Below are positions 35,751 to 43,703 of a stretch of DNA of 64,000 nucleotides, in pieces. The number at the start of each line of letters is the position of its first letter. The first letter of the stretch is position 1. Below the pieces are notes generated by a model, which was given only the letters and a program-made list of their open reading frames with translations, ran no database searches and was not told the origin of the DNA. Source of the DNA: Ancylomarina salipaludis (lineage in GTDB: Bacteria; Bacteroidota; Bacteroidia; Bacteroidales; Marinifilaceae); assembly GCF_004122035.1 (NCBI RefSeq), contig NZ_SAXA01000001.1:1-64000 (forward strand), in the 5' to 3' direction. The position numbers and the translations under genes were made by a program.

Positions 35751-37319
35751 TTAGTTTAAAACGTAGTTCGCTGCCAAACTTGTATATTTGTTAATTTGTT
35801 TTTCAATCCAATCTTCATCCTTCCCAAGTTCAATAGCCATTATTGTAGCCACCTCAGGTGCGATTCTGACACTCTCTCGGGCATCAAGTAAAAGTGCACG
35901 GGTTCTTCGTGATAAAACGTCCTCCAGTGAACGTGCCATTTCATTTCGGACAGCCCAAACCACTTGCGCTTTTATAATTCCAAGTTCCTGGCTTAGACAA
36001 AGTCCCATATCTTTATTTGATTTAGCTAAAGAAAGTATTTTCTCAGCATCTGAACCATAGAAATAAAGAGGATCCTTTAAATCGACATTTTGTTTCCAAC
36101 CATGAAGTGGCAATTTACGAGTAATTGATTTCTTTAAGACAAAACCTGCTACTTTTGAAGCTGTATCAACAGTTTCCTCAGCCATCTGTCTGTATGTTGT
36201 CCATTTTCCACCCGTTATAGTAACAAGTCCGGAATCAGATATGTAAATTTTATGCCCTCGGGAAATTTCTTTTGTTTTCTTCCCTTCTCCGGTTGGAGCT
36301 GCCAAAGGTCTTAATCCTGCAAATACTGATTTTACATCTGAACGCTTAGGCATTTTAGTTAAAAAACGGCCTGCTGTTTCAAGAATAAAGTCAATCTCTT
36401 CATCAAGGGCTTTGGGTTCCAACTCTGCCTTTTCTTTCTGAATATCGGTTGTTCCCACAACCACTTTATTGTGCCAAGGTACTGCAAATAAAACACGACC
36501 ATCATCCGTTTTAGGAATCATTATCGCGTAATCATTTGGAACAAATTCTTTATCTAAAACAAGATGTACCCCCTGACTAACACAAACAATATCTCTGGAT
36601 TTTGGTGCATCCATCTTGATGATATCATCAACAAATACACCTGTTGCATTTACGACAACCTTTGCATTAATTTCAAATTTTTCTTCAGTTTCCTGATCAA
36701 TAACTGTAACTCCCGAAATATTACCATTGGTCTTGTTTAACCCAACAACTTTCATATAGTTGATAGCTGTGCCACCATTTTCAACAAAAGTCTGACATAA
36801 GTTAATCCCATAACGTGCATCATCGAATTGTCCATCATGATATACAACGCCGCCTCTTAACTTTTCTTTAATCAGAGTTGGGATATGTTTTAAGGTCTTT
36901 TTTCTGGAATAAGGTAAAGAACGTCCCAAACCTAATCTTCCGGCCATCAGATCATAAACCGTTAATCCTATAGTATAATATGGCTTCACCCACCATTTGT
37001 AACTGGGAATGATGAACGATTGATCTTTAACCAGGTGAGGCGCATTCTGTTTCATCAACCCTCTTTCTCTAAGTGCTTCAAGTACAAGAGAAATATTACC
37101 CTGTGCTAAATATCGAACCCCTCCATGAACCAACTTTGTACTTCTACTGGAAGTTCCCTTCGTAAAATCATCTTGCTCCAGCAACAAGGTTTTCAGTCCT
37201 CTGGTAGCTGCCTCAACAGCTGCACCTAAACCAGAAGCTCCACCTCCAACTATCACAACATCCCATTTTTCAGACATGTTTTTCAAGTTCAAGATCATCT
37301 TTTCACGTACCATTACCAT
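35751..37319 (-). CDS. glpD: FAD-dependent glycerol-3-phosphate dehydrogenase (copy 1)
   Basis: Oxidises glycerol-3-phosphate to DHAP and passes electrons to quinone at the membrane. It has 522 residues. The FAD-binding loop VVIVGGGASGLGAAVEA starts near residue 20, TSSRSTKLVHGGVRYL near 58 holds the substrate-site His and Arg region, and GGKWTTYRQMAEE near 370 is the second FAD motif; a C-terminal helical domain follows. About 80% of residues agree with the second copy at 39570-41138. Both begin MVMVREKMI, which supports this start. A 49-residue gene ends 11 bases upstream. Confidence 0.95.
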   Translation of the reverse strand: MVMVREKMILNLKNMSEKWDVVIVGGGASGLGAAVEAATRGLKTLLLEQDDFTKGTSSRSTKLVHGGVRYLAQGNISLVLEALRERGLMKQNAPHLVKDQSFIIPSYKWWVKPYYTIGLTVYDLMAGRLGLGRSLPYSRKKTLKHIPTLIKEKLRGGVVYHDGQFDDARYGINLCQTFVENGGTAINYMKVVGLNKTNGNISGVTVIDQETEEKFEINAKVVVNATGVFVDDIIKMDAPKSRDIVCVSQGVHLVLDKEFVPNDYAIMIPKTDDGRVLFAVPWHNKVVVGTTDIQKEKAELEPKALDEEIDFILETAGRFLTKMPKRSDVKSVFAGLRPLAAPTGEGKKTKEISRGHKIYISDSGLVTITGGKWTTYRQMAEETVDTASKVAGFVLKKSITRKLPLHGWKQNVDLKDPLYFYGSDAEKILSLAKSNKDMGLCLSQELGIIKAQVVWAVRNEMARSLEDVLSRRTRALLLDARESVRIAPEVATIMAIELGKDEDWIEKQINKYTSLAANYVLN

Positions 37320-37330
37320 TTTATTCTTCT

Positions 37331-37480
37331 TTATTGCTTATTACTTACTTGCTTGTTCGAATTTTTAAACGTTGCACCATCTTTTCCGTTTAGTTCCCGT
37401 TCTAATAAATCCGAGAAGTACTTATAAAAACGATCCATGGTAGCATTAAATTCAAATGTAAAATCATTTTGCTGTTCCAT
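37331..37480 (-). CDS. 49-residue mini-protein leading the glpD1 operon
   Basis: The product begins MEQQNDFTFEFNATMDRFYK, then YFSDLLEREL and a polar, lysine- and asparagine-rich tail. It is the paralogue of the protein at 31228-31374. Its stop lies 11 bases before glpD1, and it is inserted between the duplicated glpD promoter region and glpD1; glpD2 has the same promoter region but no such gene. The core is probably one amphipathic helix. A regulatory or adaptor role in glycerol-3-phosphate use is inference. I do not know the family. Confidence 0.75.
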   Translation of the reverse strand: MEQQNDFTFEFNATMDRFYKYFSDLLERELNGKDGATFKNSNKQVSNKQ

Positions 37481-37514
37481 GTTTAAAATATTTTAAGAAT
37501 ACATTTTATAATCA

Positions 37515-37640
37515 GATACATTGTTATGCTATGCATGAAGAGAAAAAATAAATAAGCCAGGCTTATTTAATGTCTTATTACTCTCGTGGTGACAAACTTA
37601 AAAAAAATACATAGCTATGCAAAGTATATTTTAATTTTAA
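37515..37640 (-). promoter_or_regulatory. Promoter region of the glpD1 operon, duplicated at glpD2
   Basis: Two blocks are shared with 41241-41355: one around 37515-37568 (ATACATTGT..GCTATG) and one around 37594-37631 (ACATAGcTATgCAAaGTAT). The second contains the palindrome CATAGCTATG at 37610-37619, directly beside a -7-like TATACTTTG on the minus strand. Spacing between blocks is nearly equal in both copies (about 85 and 83 bases). Confidence 0.6.
37549..37569. repeat. Palindrome with 10-base arms in the glpD1 promoter
   Basis: TAAATAAGCC, one central A, GGCTTATTTA: a perfect inverted repeat. The aligned region before glpD2 has lost it, so if it is an operator it is specific to this copy. 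Confidence 0.65.
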
Positions 37641-37766
37641 ATATTATTTAGATACAATCTCAATAATAAAACAAAAATCATTAATAATCAATTACATTTT
37701 CAAGACACAAACTCAATACTTAGTCCAATAAAAAGAACTGTTATCAGCTTCCAGATCTAAAAAAGA

Positions 37767-39266
37767 TTAATTTTTCTTCTCCCAATTCTTTGAACGATCC
37801 AAAGCTTTATCCCATCCTTCGATTAATAGCTGAGTTTCATCTTTGGACATTTGGGACTCAAACTTTCTGTCCATTCCCCACTGATGTTGAATATCTCCAA
37901 CTCCATTCCAAAATCCAACAGCCAAACCTGCCAGATAAGCTGCACCCAAAGCGGTTGTTTCTGATATTTTAGGTCGAGATACAGGAACGTTAAGGATATC
38001 AGCCTGAAACTGCATCAATAAATTATTAGTCGCAGCACCTCCGTCTACACGGAGTTCATTTATTTTAATATCTGCATCAGCCTCCATCGCTTTTAAAACA
38101 TCTCTAACTTGAAACGCAATACCTTCGAGAGCTGCTCTGGCAATATGTGCCGCCGTAGATCCTCTTGTCAAACCAACAATTGTTCCTCGTGCATACTGAT
38201 CCCAATGTGGTGCTCCCAATCCTGTTAATGCCGGCACCATAAATACACCACCATTATCATCTACCGTTTTTGCCAGCACTTCAACCTCGGAGGATGTTTT
38301 GATAATACCTAAACCATCACGTAACCATTGAACAATGGCACCTCCCATAAAAATACTACCCTCCAATGCATAAGTCGTTTCGCCATTAATTTGCCAGGCA
38401 ATAGTTGTCAGCAAATTGTTCTTCGATTTTACTGGTCGGTTACCCGTATTGCATAACATGAAACATCCTGTGCCGTAAGTATTCTTAACCAAACCAGGCT
38501 TTAAACACATTTGGCCAAAGCTTGCCGCTTGTTGATCTCCTGCTAAACCCGAAATAGGCACTGCATGCGCAAAAAGCGTACTAACTGTGTGCCCATATAC
38601 TTCAGAAGATGATTTAACCTCAGGCAGCATATTCACAGGGATATTCAAAAGTTCCAACATCTCAGTATCCCATTCCAATGTTTTGATATTATATAAGAGA
38701 GTTCTACTCGCATTCGTTACATCCGTCACATGAACCTTCCCCTGCGTTAAGTTCCAAATGAGCCAGGAATCAATCGTTCCAAAGGCCAATTTTCCCGCGT
38801 CTGCTTTTTCACGTGCACCTTCAACATTGTCTAAAATCCACTTTACTTTCGTTCCGGAAAAATAAGAATCGATTATTAAACCTGTCTTATCCTGAATCAT
38901 ATCAGCATAACCATCCTTTTTTAGTTGATCGCAATATTTAGCAGTACGTCTGTCTTGCCAAACAATCGCATTATAAATGGGCTGACTTGTTTCCCGATCC
39001 CAAACGACTGTCGTCTCTCTTTGATTCGTAATCCCAATTCCGGCTAAACTCAAGCCGTTGACTCCAGCACGAACGATTGCTTCGGCAGCCACACCTGCCT
39101 GAGTTGACCAAATCTCTATAGCGTCATGTTCGACCCAACCCGGCTGAGGAAAAATCTGAGTCAATTCCTTTTGTGCAGAACTTACAATTTCTCCTTTCTT
39201 ATTAAAAACAATTGCTCTTGAACTGGTTGTTCCCTGATCCAGAGATAAAATAAACTTCTCGTTCAT
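37767..39266 (-). CDS. glpK: Glycerol kinase (copy 1)
   Basis: Converts glycerol and ATP to glycerol-3-phosphate; FGGY-family kinase of 499 residues. All key motifs are intact: DQGTTSSR (residues 10-17, phosphate binding), NQRETT with the substrate Arg-Glu near 82, the Asp of GDQQAA near 243, NTYGTGCF near 263, and VDGGAATNN near 410 for the adenosine site. It lies between the two glpD copies. I see no clear terminator after it. Confidence 0.95.
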   Translation of the reverse strand: MNEKFILSLDQGTTSSRAIVFNKKGEIVSSAQKELTQIFPQPGWVEHDAIEIWSTQAGVAAEAIVRAGVNGLSLAGIGITNQRETTVVWDRETSQPIYNAIVWQDRRTAKYCDQLKKDGYADMIQDKTGLIIDSYFSGTKVKWILDNVEGAREKADAGKLAFGTIDSWLIWNLTQGKVHVTDVTNASRTLLYNIKTLEWDTEMLELLNIPVNMLPEVKSSSEVYGHTVSTLFAHAVPISGLAGDQQAASFGQMCLKPGLVKNTYGTGCFMLCNTGNRPVKSKNNLLTTIAWQINGETTYALEGSIFMGGAIVQWLRDGLGIIKTSSEVEVLAKTVDDNGGVFMVPALTGLGAPHWDQYARGTIVGLTRGSTAAHIARAALEGIAFQVRDVLKAMEADADIKINELRVDGGAATNNLLMQFQADILNVPVSRPKISETTALGAAYLAGLAVGFWNGVGDIQHQWGMDRKFESQMSKDETQLLIEGWDKALDRSKNWEKKN

Positions 39267-39569
39267 ATTCGTTTGGTATTTAAGAGATGCCTTTGTAAAC
39301 AGTAATGAATTAAGGTATATTTATCCGTCTAAAATAAAAACCCTAATGATGAAAACGTTTGCGAACAAATCAAAAAAAAACTGCCTGTTATTTGACAACG
39401 CAGCTCTAAGATAATAAACAAAAGTATATCTTCTCTGAATGTTTAAGATGAGTACATGTTACCAGGCACTCATCTTAAGAAATCAATCATATCAGCTTTA
39501 TATTTGTGAATACAAAACAAATGACTTCGTTTAACACCTTGTATTCACAAATCAAAAAGCTTTTTCATT
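39267..39569. other. Spacer between glpK1 and glpD2, with two inverted repeats
   Basis: Holds TTAAGATGAGT / ACTCATCTTAA (39443-39453 and 39468-39478) and TTTGTGAATACAA / TTGTATTCACAAA (39503-39515 and 39539-39551). Neither is followed by a U-tract. They may be weak terminators for glpD2 or binding sites for glpK1. No small gene is seen. Confidence 0.65.
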
Positions 39570-41138
39570 TTAGTTTAAAATGTATCTTAAAGCCAGGCTT
39601 CTATATTTCTCAACTTGATCAGCTTCCCATTTAGAATCAAATCCTAATTCCTTAGCTAAAAGTTGGGCAACATCCGGTGCAATTCGAGCACTCTCTCTGG
39701 CATCCAATAATAAGGCTCGGGTTCTTCGTGATAAAACATCTTCAACTGAACGTGCCATTTCATGACGAGCAGCCCAAACAACCTGTGCTTTTATTATCCC
39801 CAAGTCCTTACTCAAAAACTTACCTAAATCCTTATCTTCCTTCGATAACGCAAGTATCTTATCAGAATCAGATCCATAAAAATACAAAGGATCAGACAGG
39901 TCAACATTCTTTTTCCAGCCATGAATTGGCATATTACGGGTAACAGACTTTTTAATTGGATAAGAAGACACTTTTGATGCAGCATCAACAACTTCTTCAG
40001 CCATCTGACGATAAGTTGTCCATTTACCTCCGGTAATGGTTATCAAACCAGCATCCGAGGTATAAATTTTATGTCCTCGGGAAATCTCTTTGGTCTTTTT
40101 TCCCTCACCCGTTGGCGCTGCCAAAGGACGTAATCCGGCAAATACCGATTTTACATCAGAACGTTTAGGCTCTTTTGCTAAGAATCGTCCAGCTGTTTCT
40201 AAAATAAAATCGATCTCTTCTTCCAATGCTCTGGGTTCTAATTCTGCTCCTTCTTTTTGAACATCAGTAGTCCCCACCACCACCTTATTGTGCCAAGGCA
40301 CAGCAAATAAGACACGTCCATCATCCGTTTTAGGAATCATGATGGCATAATCATTGGGAACAAATTCTTTATCCAAAACAAGGTGAACGCCCTGACTCAC
40401 ACAAACAATATCTCTTGACTTAGGCGCATCCATTTTAATAATATCATCAACAAAAACTCCTGTAGCATTAATAACCACTTTCGCTTTAATATCGATACGA
40501 TTTCCAGTTTCACCATCAATGGCAGCAACACCAGAAATTTTTCCATTCGCCTTATTCAAACCAACCACTTTCATATAGTTGATTGCAGTTCCTCCATTCT
40601 CGACAAAAGTTTGGCAAAGGTTAATTCCATAACGTGAATCATCGAACTGTCCATCGTGATACACAACGCCACCTCTTAAATTCTTTTGCTTTAATGTTGG
40701 TATATATTTGAGTGTTCTTTTTCTTGAGTATGGCAACGAACGACCTAAGCCTAAACGGCCTGCCATAAAATCATAAACAGTTAAACCTAAAGTATAATAA
40801 GGTTTGACCCACCATTTATAACTAGGAATTATAAAAGACTGATCTTTAACCAGGTGAGGTGCATTTTGTTTCATTAAGCCTCTTTCACGCAATGCTTCGA
40901 GAACCAAGGAAATATTTCCCTGTGCTAAATACCTAACACCACCATGAACCAGCTTTGTGCTTCTGCTTGATGTACCTTTGGTAAAATCGTCTTGTTCAAG
41001 CAATAAAGTTTTCATTCCACGTGTTACAGCCTCAAGTGCAGCTCCCAGCCCCGACGCTCCTCCTCCAACAATAACAACATCCCATTCCTGGTTTGTCTTT
41101 TGTATTTCAGAAATCATTTTTTCACGTACCATTACCAT
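39570..41138 (-). CDS. glpD: FAD-dependent glycerol-3-phosphate dehydrogenase (copy 2)
   Basis: A 522-residue paralogue of the enzyme at 35751-37319, same length and motifs (VVIVGGGASGLGAALEA, TSSRSTKLVHGGVRYL, GGKWTTYRQMAEE), so it should have the same reaction. Differences gather near the N-terminus, around residue 215 and in the last 120 residues. An unusually strong ribosome binding site (AGGGAGG, 9 bases before the ATG) fixes the start and is rare in this phylum. It shares its promoter region with glpD1 but lacks the mini-protein gene. Confidence 0.94.
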   Translation of the reverse strand: MVMVREKMISEIQKTNQEWDVVIVGGGASGLGAALEAVTRGMKTLLLEQDDFTKGTSSRSTKLVHGGVRYLAQGNISLVLEALRERGLMKQNAPHLVKDQSFIIPSYKWWVKPYYTLGLTVYDFMAGRLGLGRSLPYSRKRTLKYIPTLKQKNLRGGVVYHDGQFDDSRYGINLCQTFVENGGTAINYMKVVGLNKANGKISGVAAIDGETGNRIDIKAKVVINATGVFVDDIIKMDAPKSRDIVCVSQGVHLVLDKEFVPNDYAIMIPKTDDGRVLFAVPWHNKVVVGTTDVQKEGAELEPRALEEEIDFILETAGRFLAKEPKRSDVKSVFAGLRPLAAPTGEGKKTKEISRGHKIYTSDAGLITITGGKWTTYRQMAEEVVDAASKVSSYPIKKSVTRNMPIHGWKKNVDLSDPLYFYGSDSDKILALSKEDKDLGKFLSKDLGIIKAQVVWAARHEMARSVEDVLSRRTRALLLDARESARIAPDVAQLLAKELGFDSKWEADQVEKYRSLALRYILN

Positions 41139-41147
41139 TCTTTTGTT

Positions 41148-41154
41148 CCTCCCT
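41148..41154 (-). promoter_or_regulatory. Strong ribosome binding site of glpD2
   Basis: AGGGAGG on the minus strand, 9 bases before the ATG at 41138. Most genes here lack such a site, including glpD1. Confidence 0.7.
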
Positions 41155-41240
41155 AGTTATTGAGTTAGTATCAAATATCTTTTAATCCTGATTAGATCAT
41201 TTTTCAAATCTTCAATCACCATCTCATGATTATCACATTA

Positions 41241-41355
41241 CCACATACATTGTATTGCTATGTATAAACACAAAATATATAAGCATATTTAAACGCTCTT
41301 TTTAAAATTGCTTTCAATACAAACCTAAAAATAAATACATAGTTATACAAGGTAT
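41241..41355 (-). promoter_or_regulatory. Promoter region of glpD2, duplicate of the glpD1 one
   Basis: ATACATTGTATTGCTATG (41246-41263) and ATACATAGTTATACAAGGT (41335-41353) align with two blocks before glpD1. The shared words CATAGC/CTATG occur in each block and look like operator half-sites. Confidence 0.55.
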
Positions 41356-41436
41356 GTTGTCATATCAGAGTAATTTAGAATTAATCTACGTAATGAGCCC
41401 ACATTTATTAAATCTTAAATCCAATTTCATTTAACT

Positions 41437-41473
41437 AAAAAAGGGGTGATAATTTATAAATTATCACCCCTTT
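41437..41473 (-). terminator. Terminator of padR-glpK2
   Basis: AAAGGGGTGATAATTT and its exact complement almost without a gap (arms 16 bases), then T-rich sequence on the minus strand. Strong hairpin 20 bases after the stop. Confidence 0.9.
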
Positions 41474-41492
41474 CCAATATCAATAATTGTAT

Positions 41493-42989
41493 TTAATCGT
41501 CTGAATCTAACCATTGTCCGGTTCTACCAATAGCTCTTTTCCAATATTTTAAAGTTTTGTCAACTTTATCATTTTCCATTTTTGCGTCATACACTTCTGT
41601 AATTTCCCAATGCGCCTTAATCTCCTCGATATCTTGCCAAAAACCAACGGCTAAACCTGCTAAATAGGCAGAACCAAGAGCGGTAATTTCTTTCACATTA
41701 GGACGAACAACCGGGATACCAAGAATATCAGATTGGAATTGCATAATGGTTTTATTCAGAACCGTACCCCCTGCCCGAAGCTGAGTCAATGCATTTCCGG
41801 AATCACGTTCCATCGCTTTTAAAACATCACGAGAGCGGAAAGCAATCGATTCAAGTGCTGCACGAGCAATATGTCCGGGAGTGGTTCCCATATTGAGTCC
41901 CCAAAATGTTCCTCTGGCGTATTGATCCCAATAAGGAGCACCTAAACCCGTAAAAGCAGGCACGATATAAACACCCCCATTATCCTTCTCCGAAAGAGCT
42001 AATTCTTCTATTTCCTCAATAGAATGAATCAGGTTCATCTGATCGCGTAACCACTGTATTACGGCTCCACCAATAAAAACACTTCCCTCTAGCGCATAAG
42101 TAACTTTATCACCTATTTGCCAGGCAATTGTCGTGATTAAATTATTATTCGAAGTTACAATTTGGTCACCCGTATTCATCAATATAAAACAACCCGTATT
42201 GTATGTGTTTTTCACCATGCCCTTCTCAAAGCACATCTGGGCAAACAAAGCCGCTTGTTGATCACCACAAATACCTGCAATAGGAATCTCTACTCCAAAT
42301 AATGACTTTGAAGTCATGCCATACACTTCACTCGAAGTACGTACCTCAGGTAAAATATTTTCGGGTATATCTAAAAGTTCTAATAATTCCTTATCCCATT
42401 CCAATGATTTGATATTATAAATCATTGTACGACTGGCATTCGAAACATCAGTTACATGACAAGCCCCTTTAGTCAATTTCCAAATTAGCCAGGAATCTAC
42501 AGTTCCAAATGCTAAGTTTCCCTCTTCAGCTTTTTGTCTTGCCCCTGGAATATTATCCAATAACCACTTAATTTTAGTACCCGAAAAATAAGCATCTAAA
42601 ATCAGACCTGTTTTATCTTTGATAGTTTGTGCGTAGCCTTTCTCTTTCAACTCATCGCAATACTGCGAAGTTCTTCTATCCTGCCAAACAATAGCATTAC
42701 CAATCGGCTTCCCCGTTTCCTTGTCCCAAAGTATAGTTGTCTCGCGCTGATTTGTGATACCGATTGCTTTGATATCTTCAGCCTTAAGGCCTGCTTTTTG
42801 GATTGCCTCTTCGGCAACCGAAGCCTGAGAGTACCATATTTCATTGGCATCCTGTTCAATCCAACTTAAACGCGGAGAAAACTGTTCAAATTCCTTTTGT
42901 GCAATTGAGATAATTTTGCCTGAATTATCAAAAATAATGGCTCTGGATATAGATGTTCCCTGATCTAAGGATAAGATATATTTTTGCAT
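41493..42989 (-). CDS. Glycerol kinase-like protein (diverged copy 2)
   Basis: A 498-residue FGGY kinase, clearly a paralogue of GlpK at 37767-39266. Glycerol-site residues remain (NQRETT, Tyr of DAYFSGTK, Asp of GDQQAA). The nucleotide site has changed at four places: DQGTTSS became DQGTSIS, NTYGTG became NTYNTG, DGGA became AGGT (LRAGGTV), and the NN after it became NK. It may be a weaker kinase, use another nucleotide, or act as a glycerol sensor. It is cotranscribed with a PadR regulator 26 bases upstream. Confidence 0.85.
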   Translation of the reverse strand: MQKYILSLDQGTSISRAIIFDNSGKIISIAQKEFEQFSPRLSWIEQDANEIWYSQASVAEEAIQKAGLKAEDIKAIGITNQRETTILWDKETGKPIGNAIVWQDRRTSQYCDELKEKGYAQTIKDKTGLILDAYFSGTKIKWLLDNIPGARQKAEEGNLAFGTVDSWLIWKLTKGACHVTDVSNASRTMIYNIKSLEWDKELLELLDIPENILPEVRTSSEVYGMTSKSLFGVEIPIAGICGDQQAALFAQMCFEKGMVKNTYNTGCFILMNTGDQIVTSNNNLITTIAWQIGDKVTYALEGSVFIGGAVIQWLRDQMNLIHSIEEIEELALSEKDNGGVYIVPAFTGLGAPYWDQYARGTFWGLNMGTTPGHIARAALESIAFRSRDVLKAMERDSGNALTQLRAGGTVLNKTIMQFQSDILGIPVVRPNVKEITALGSAYLAGLAVGFWQDIEEIKAHWEITEVYDAKMENDKVDKTLKYWKRAIGRTGQWLDSDD

Positions 42990-43015
42990 AGCTGTCGATA
43001 TATTAAATGTTTATT

Positions 43016-43375
43016 TCAGAGAATCTGTTTTTTAAGAATTTTTTCTACTGAAGAGTTGAGAGAACCAACATATTCATTCATAGTACCTAAAATGGCTAAT
43101 CCATCTTCGGTAAGCTTGTAGTATTTACGAGGAATACCGGATTCCTGCTCGGCCCATTCTGAAGTCACCAGCCCTTCTTTTTTTAATCTATTCAAAAGAG
43201 GATAAATCGTTCCTTCAGCAATTTCAAGTGAAGTAAATTGGTTCATATCACTAATGAGTTCGTAGCCATAACATGGACGTGAACGCAATAGCAAAATGAT
43301 AATATATTCTAGCAATCCCTTTTTGTATTGGGATTTCCATTTGGCAATAAAATATTCGTTGTTTTCTGATTCCAT
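43016..43375 (-). CDS. PadR-family transcriptional regulator
   Basis: A 119-residue winged-helix regulator. LLRSRPCYGYELISDM, then EGTIYPLLNRLKKEGLV (about residues 55-71, recognition helix and wing) and RKYYKLTEDG are PadR signatures. A short C-terminal helix would form the dimer. It shares a transcript with the glycerol kinase-like gene, so it is a candidate regulator of the glycerol genes as well as of itself. Confidence 0.88.
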   Translation of the reverse strand: MESENNEYFIAKWKSQYKKGLLEYIIILLLRSRPCYGYELISDMNQFTSLEIAEGTIYPLLNRLKKEGLVTSEWAEQESGIPRKYYKLTEDGLAILGTMNEYVGSLNSSVEKILKKQIL

Positions 43376-43393
43376 AGTACCAAAAGATTGTTC

Positions 43394-43419
43394 ATCTCGA
43401 TATTGAGATATCTATAGAT
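43394..43419. promoter_or_regulatory. Probable PadR operator
   Basis: Two adjoining palindromes: ATCTC-GATATT-GAGAT (43394-43409) and ATCTATAGAT (43410-43419). They lie right where transcription of padR should begin, as expected for autorepression. Confidence 0.55.
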
Positions 43420-43420
43420 G

Positions 43421-43450
43421 CAAAGGCTATCTGCTACAAATAAGAGCAAA
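43421..43450 (-). promoter_or_regulatory. Promoter of padR-glpK2
   Basis: On the minus strand TTTG (43450-43447), a 17-base spacer, then TAGCCTTTG (43429-43421). The -7 box has one extra base compared with TAnnTTTG. The leader is about 40 bases. Confidence 0.5.
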
Positions 43451-43654
43451 TAGAACGGTGCTGTCTAATTTAATTTGATCAAAACGACCACTCATTTACA
43501 AATATATTATAATAAATTAAACAACATTTAAAGAAAGCTAATCTTTTAAAGAGAGAATTGAGATTGCTTCATCACTTTCGATTTTATCCCACTGATTTAA
43601 GTCTTTCAATCATCACTTTGTTTATTTATTAGTTTGAGATATCCTGATATAACA

Positions 43655-43679
43655 AGGGAGCCACAATCTGCAGCTCCCT
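43655..43679 (-). terminator. Terminator of the acyl-CoA dehydrogenase operon
   Basis: AGGGAGC, 11-base loop, GCTCCCT, 24 bases after the stop; only a short T stretch follows. Confidence 0.7.
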
Positions 43680-43703
43680 CTATATTCAAAGAATTAATTA
43701 GGC

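Larger units (their letters stand above)
41139..41492. other. Spacer between glpD2 and glpK2
   Basis: About 354 bases. It contains the strong glpD2 ribosome binding site, the duplicated promoter blocks (41241-41355) and the glpK2 terminator (41437-41473). No small gene is seen. Confidence 0.6.
43376..43703. other. Spacer between the acyl-CoA dehydrogenase gene and padR
   Basis: About 328 bases. It contains the padR promoter and operator-like palindromes at its left end and the dehydrogenase terminator at its right end. The AT-rich middle shows nothing clear. Confidence 0.6.
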
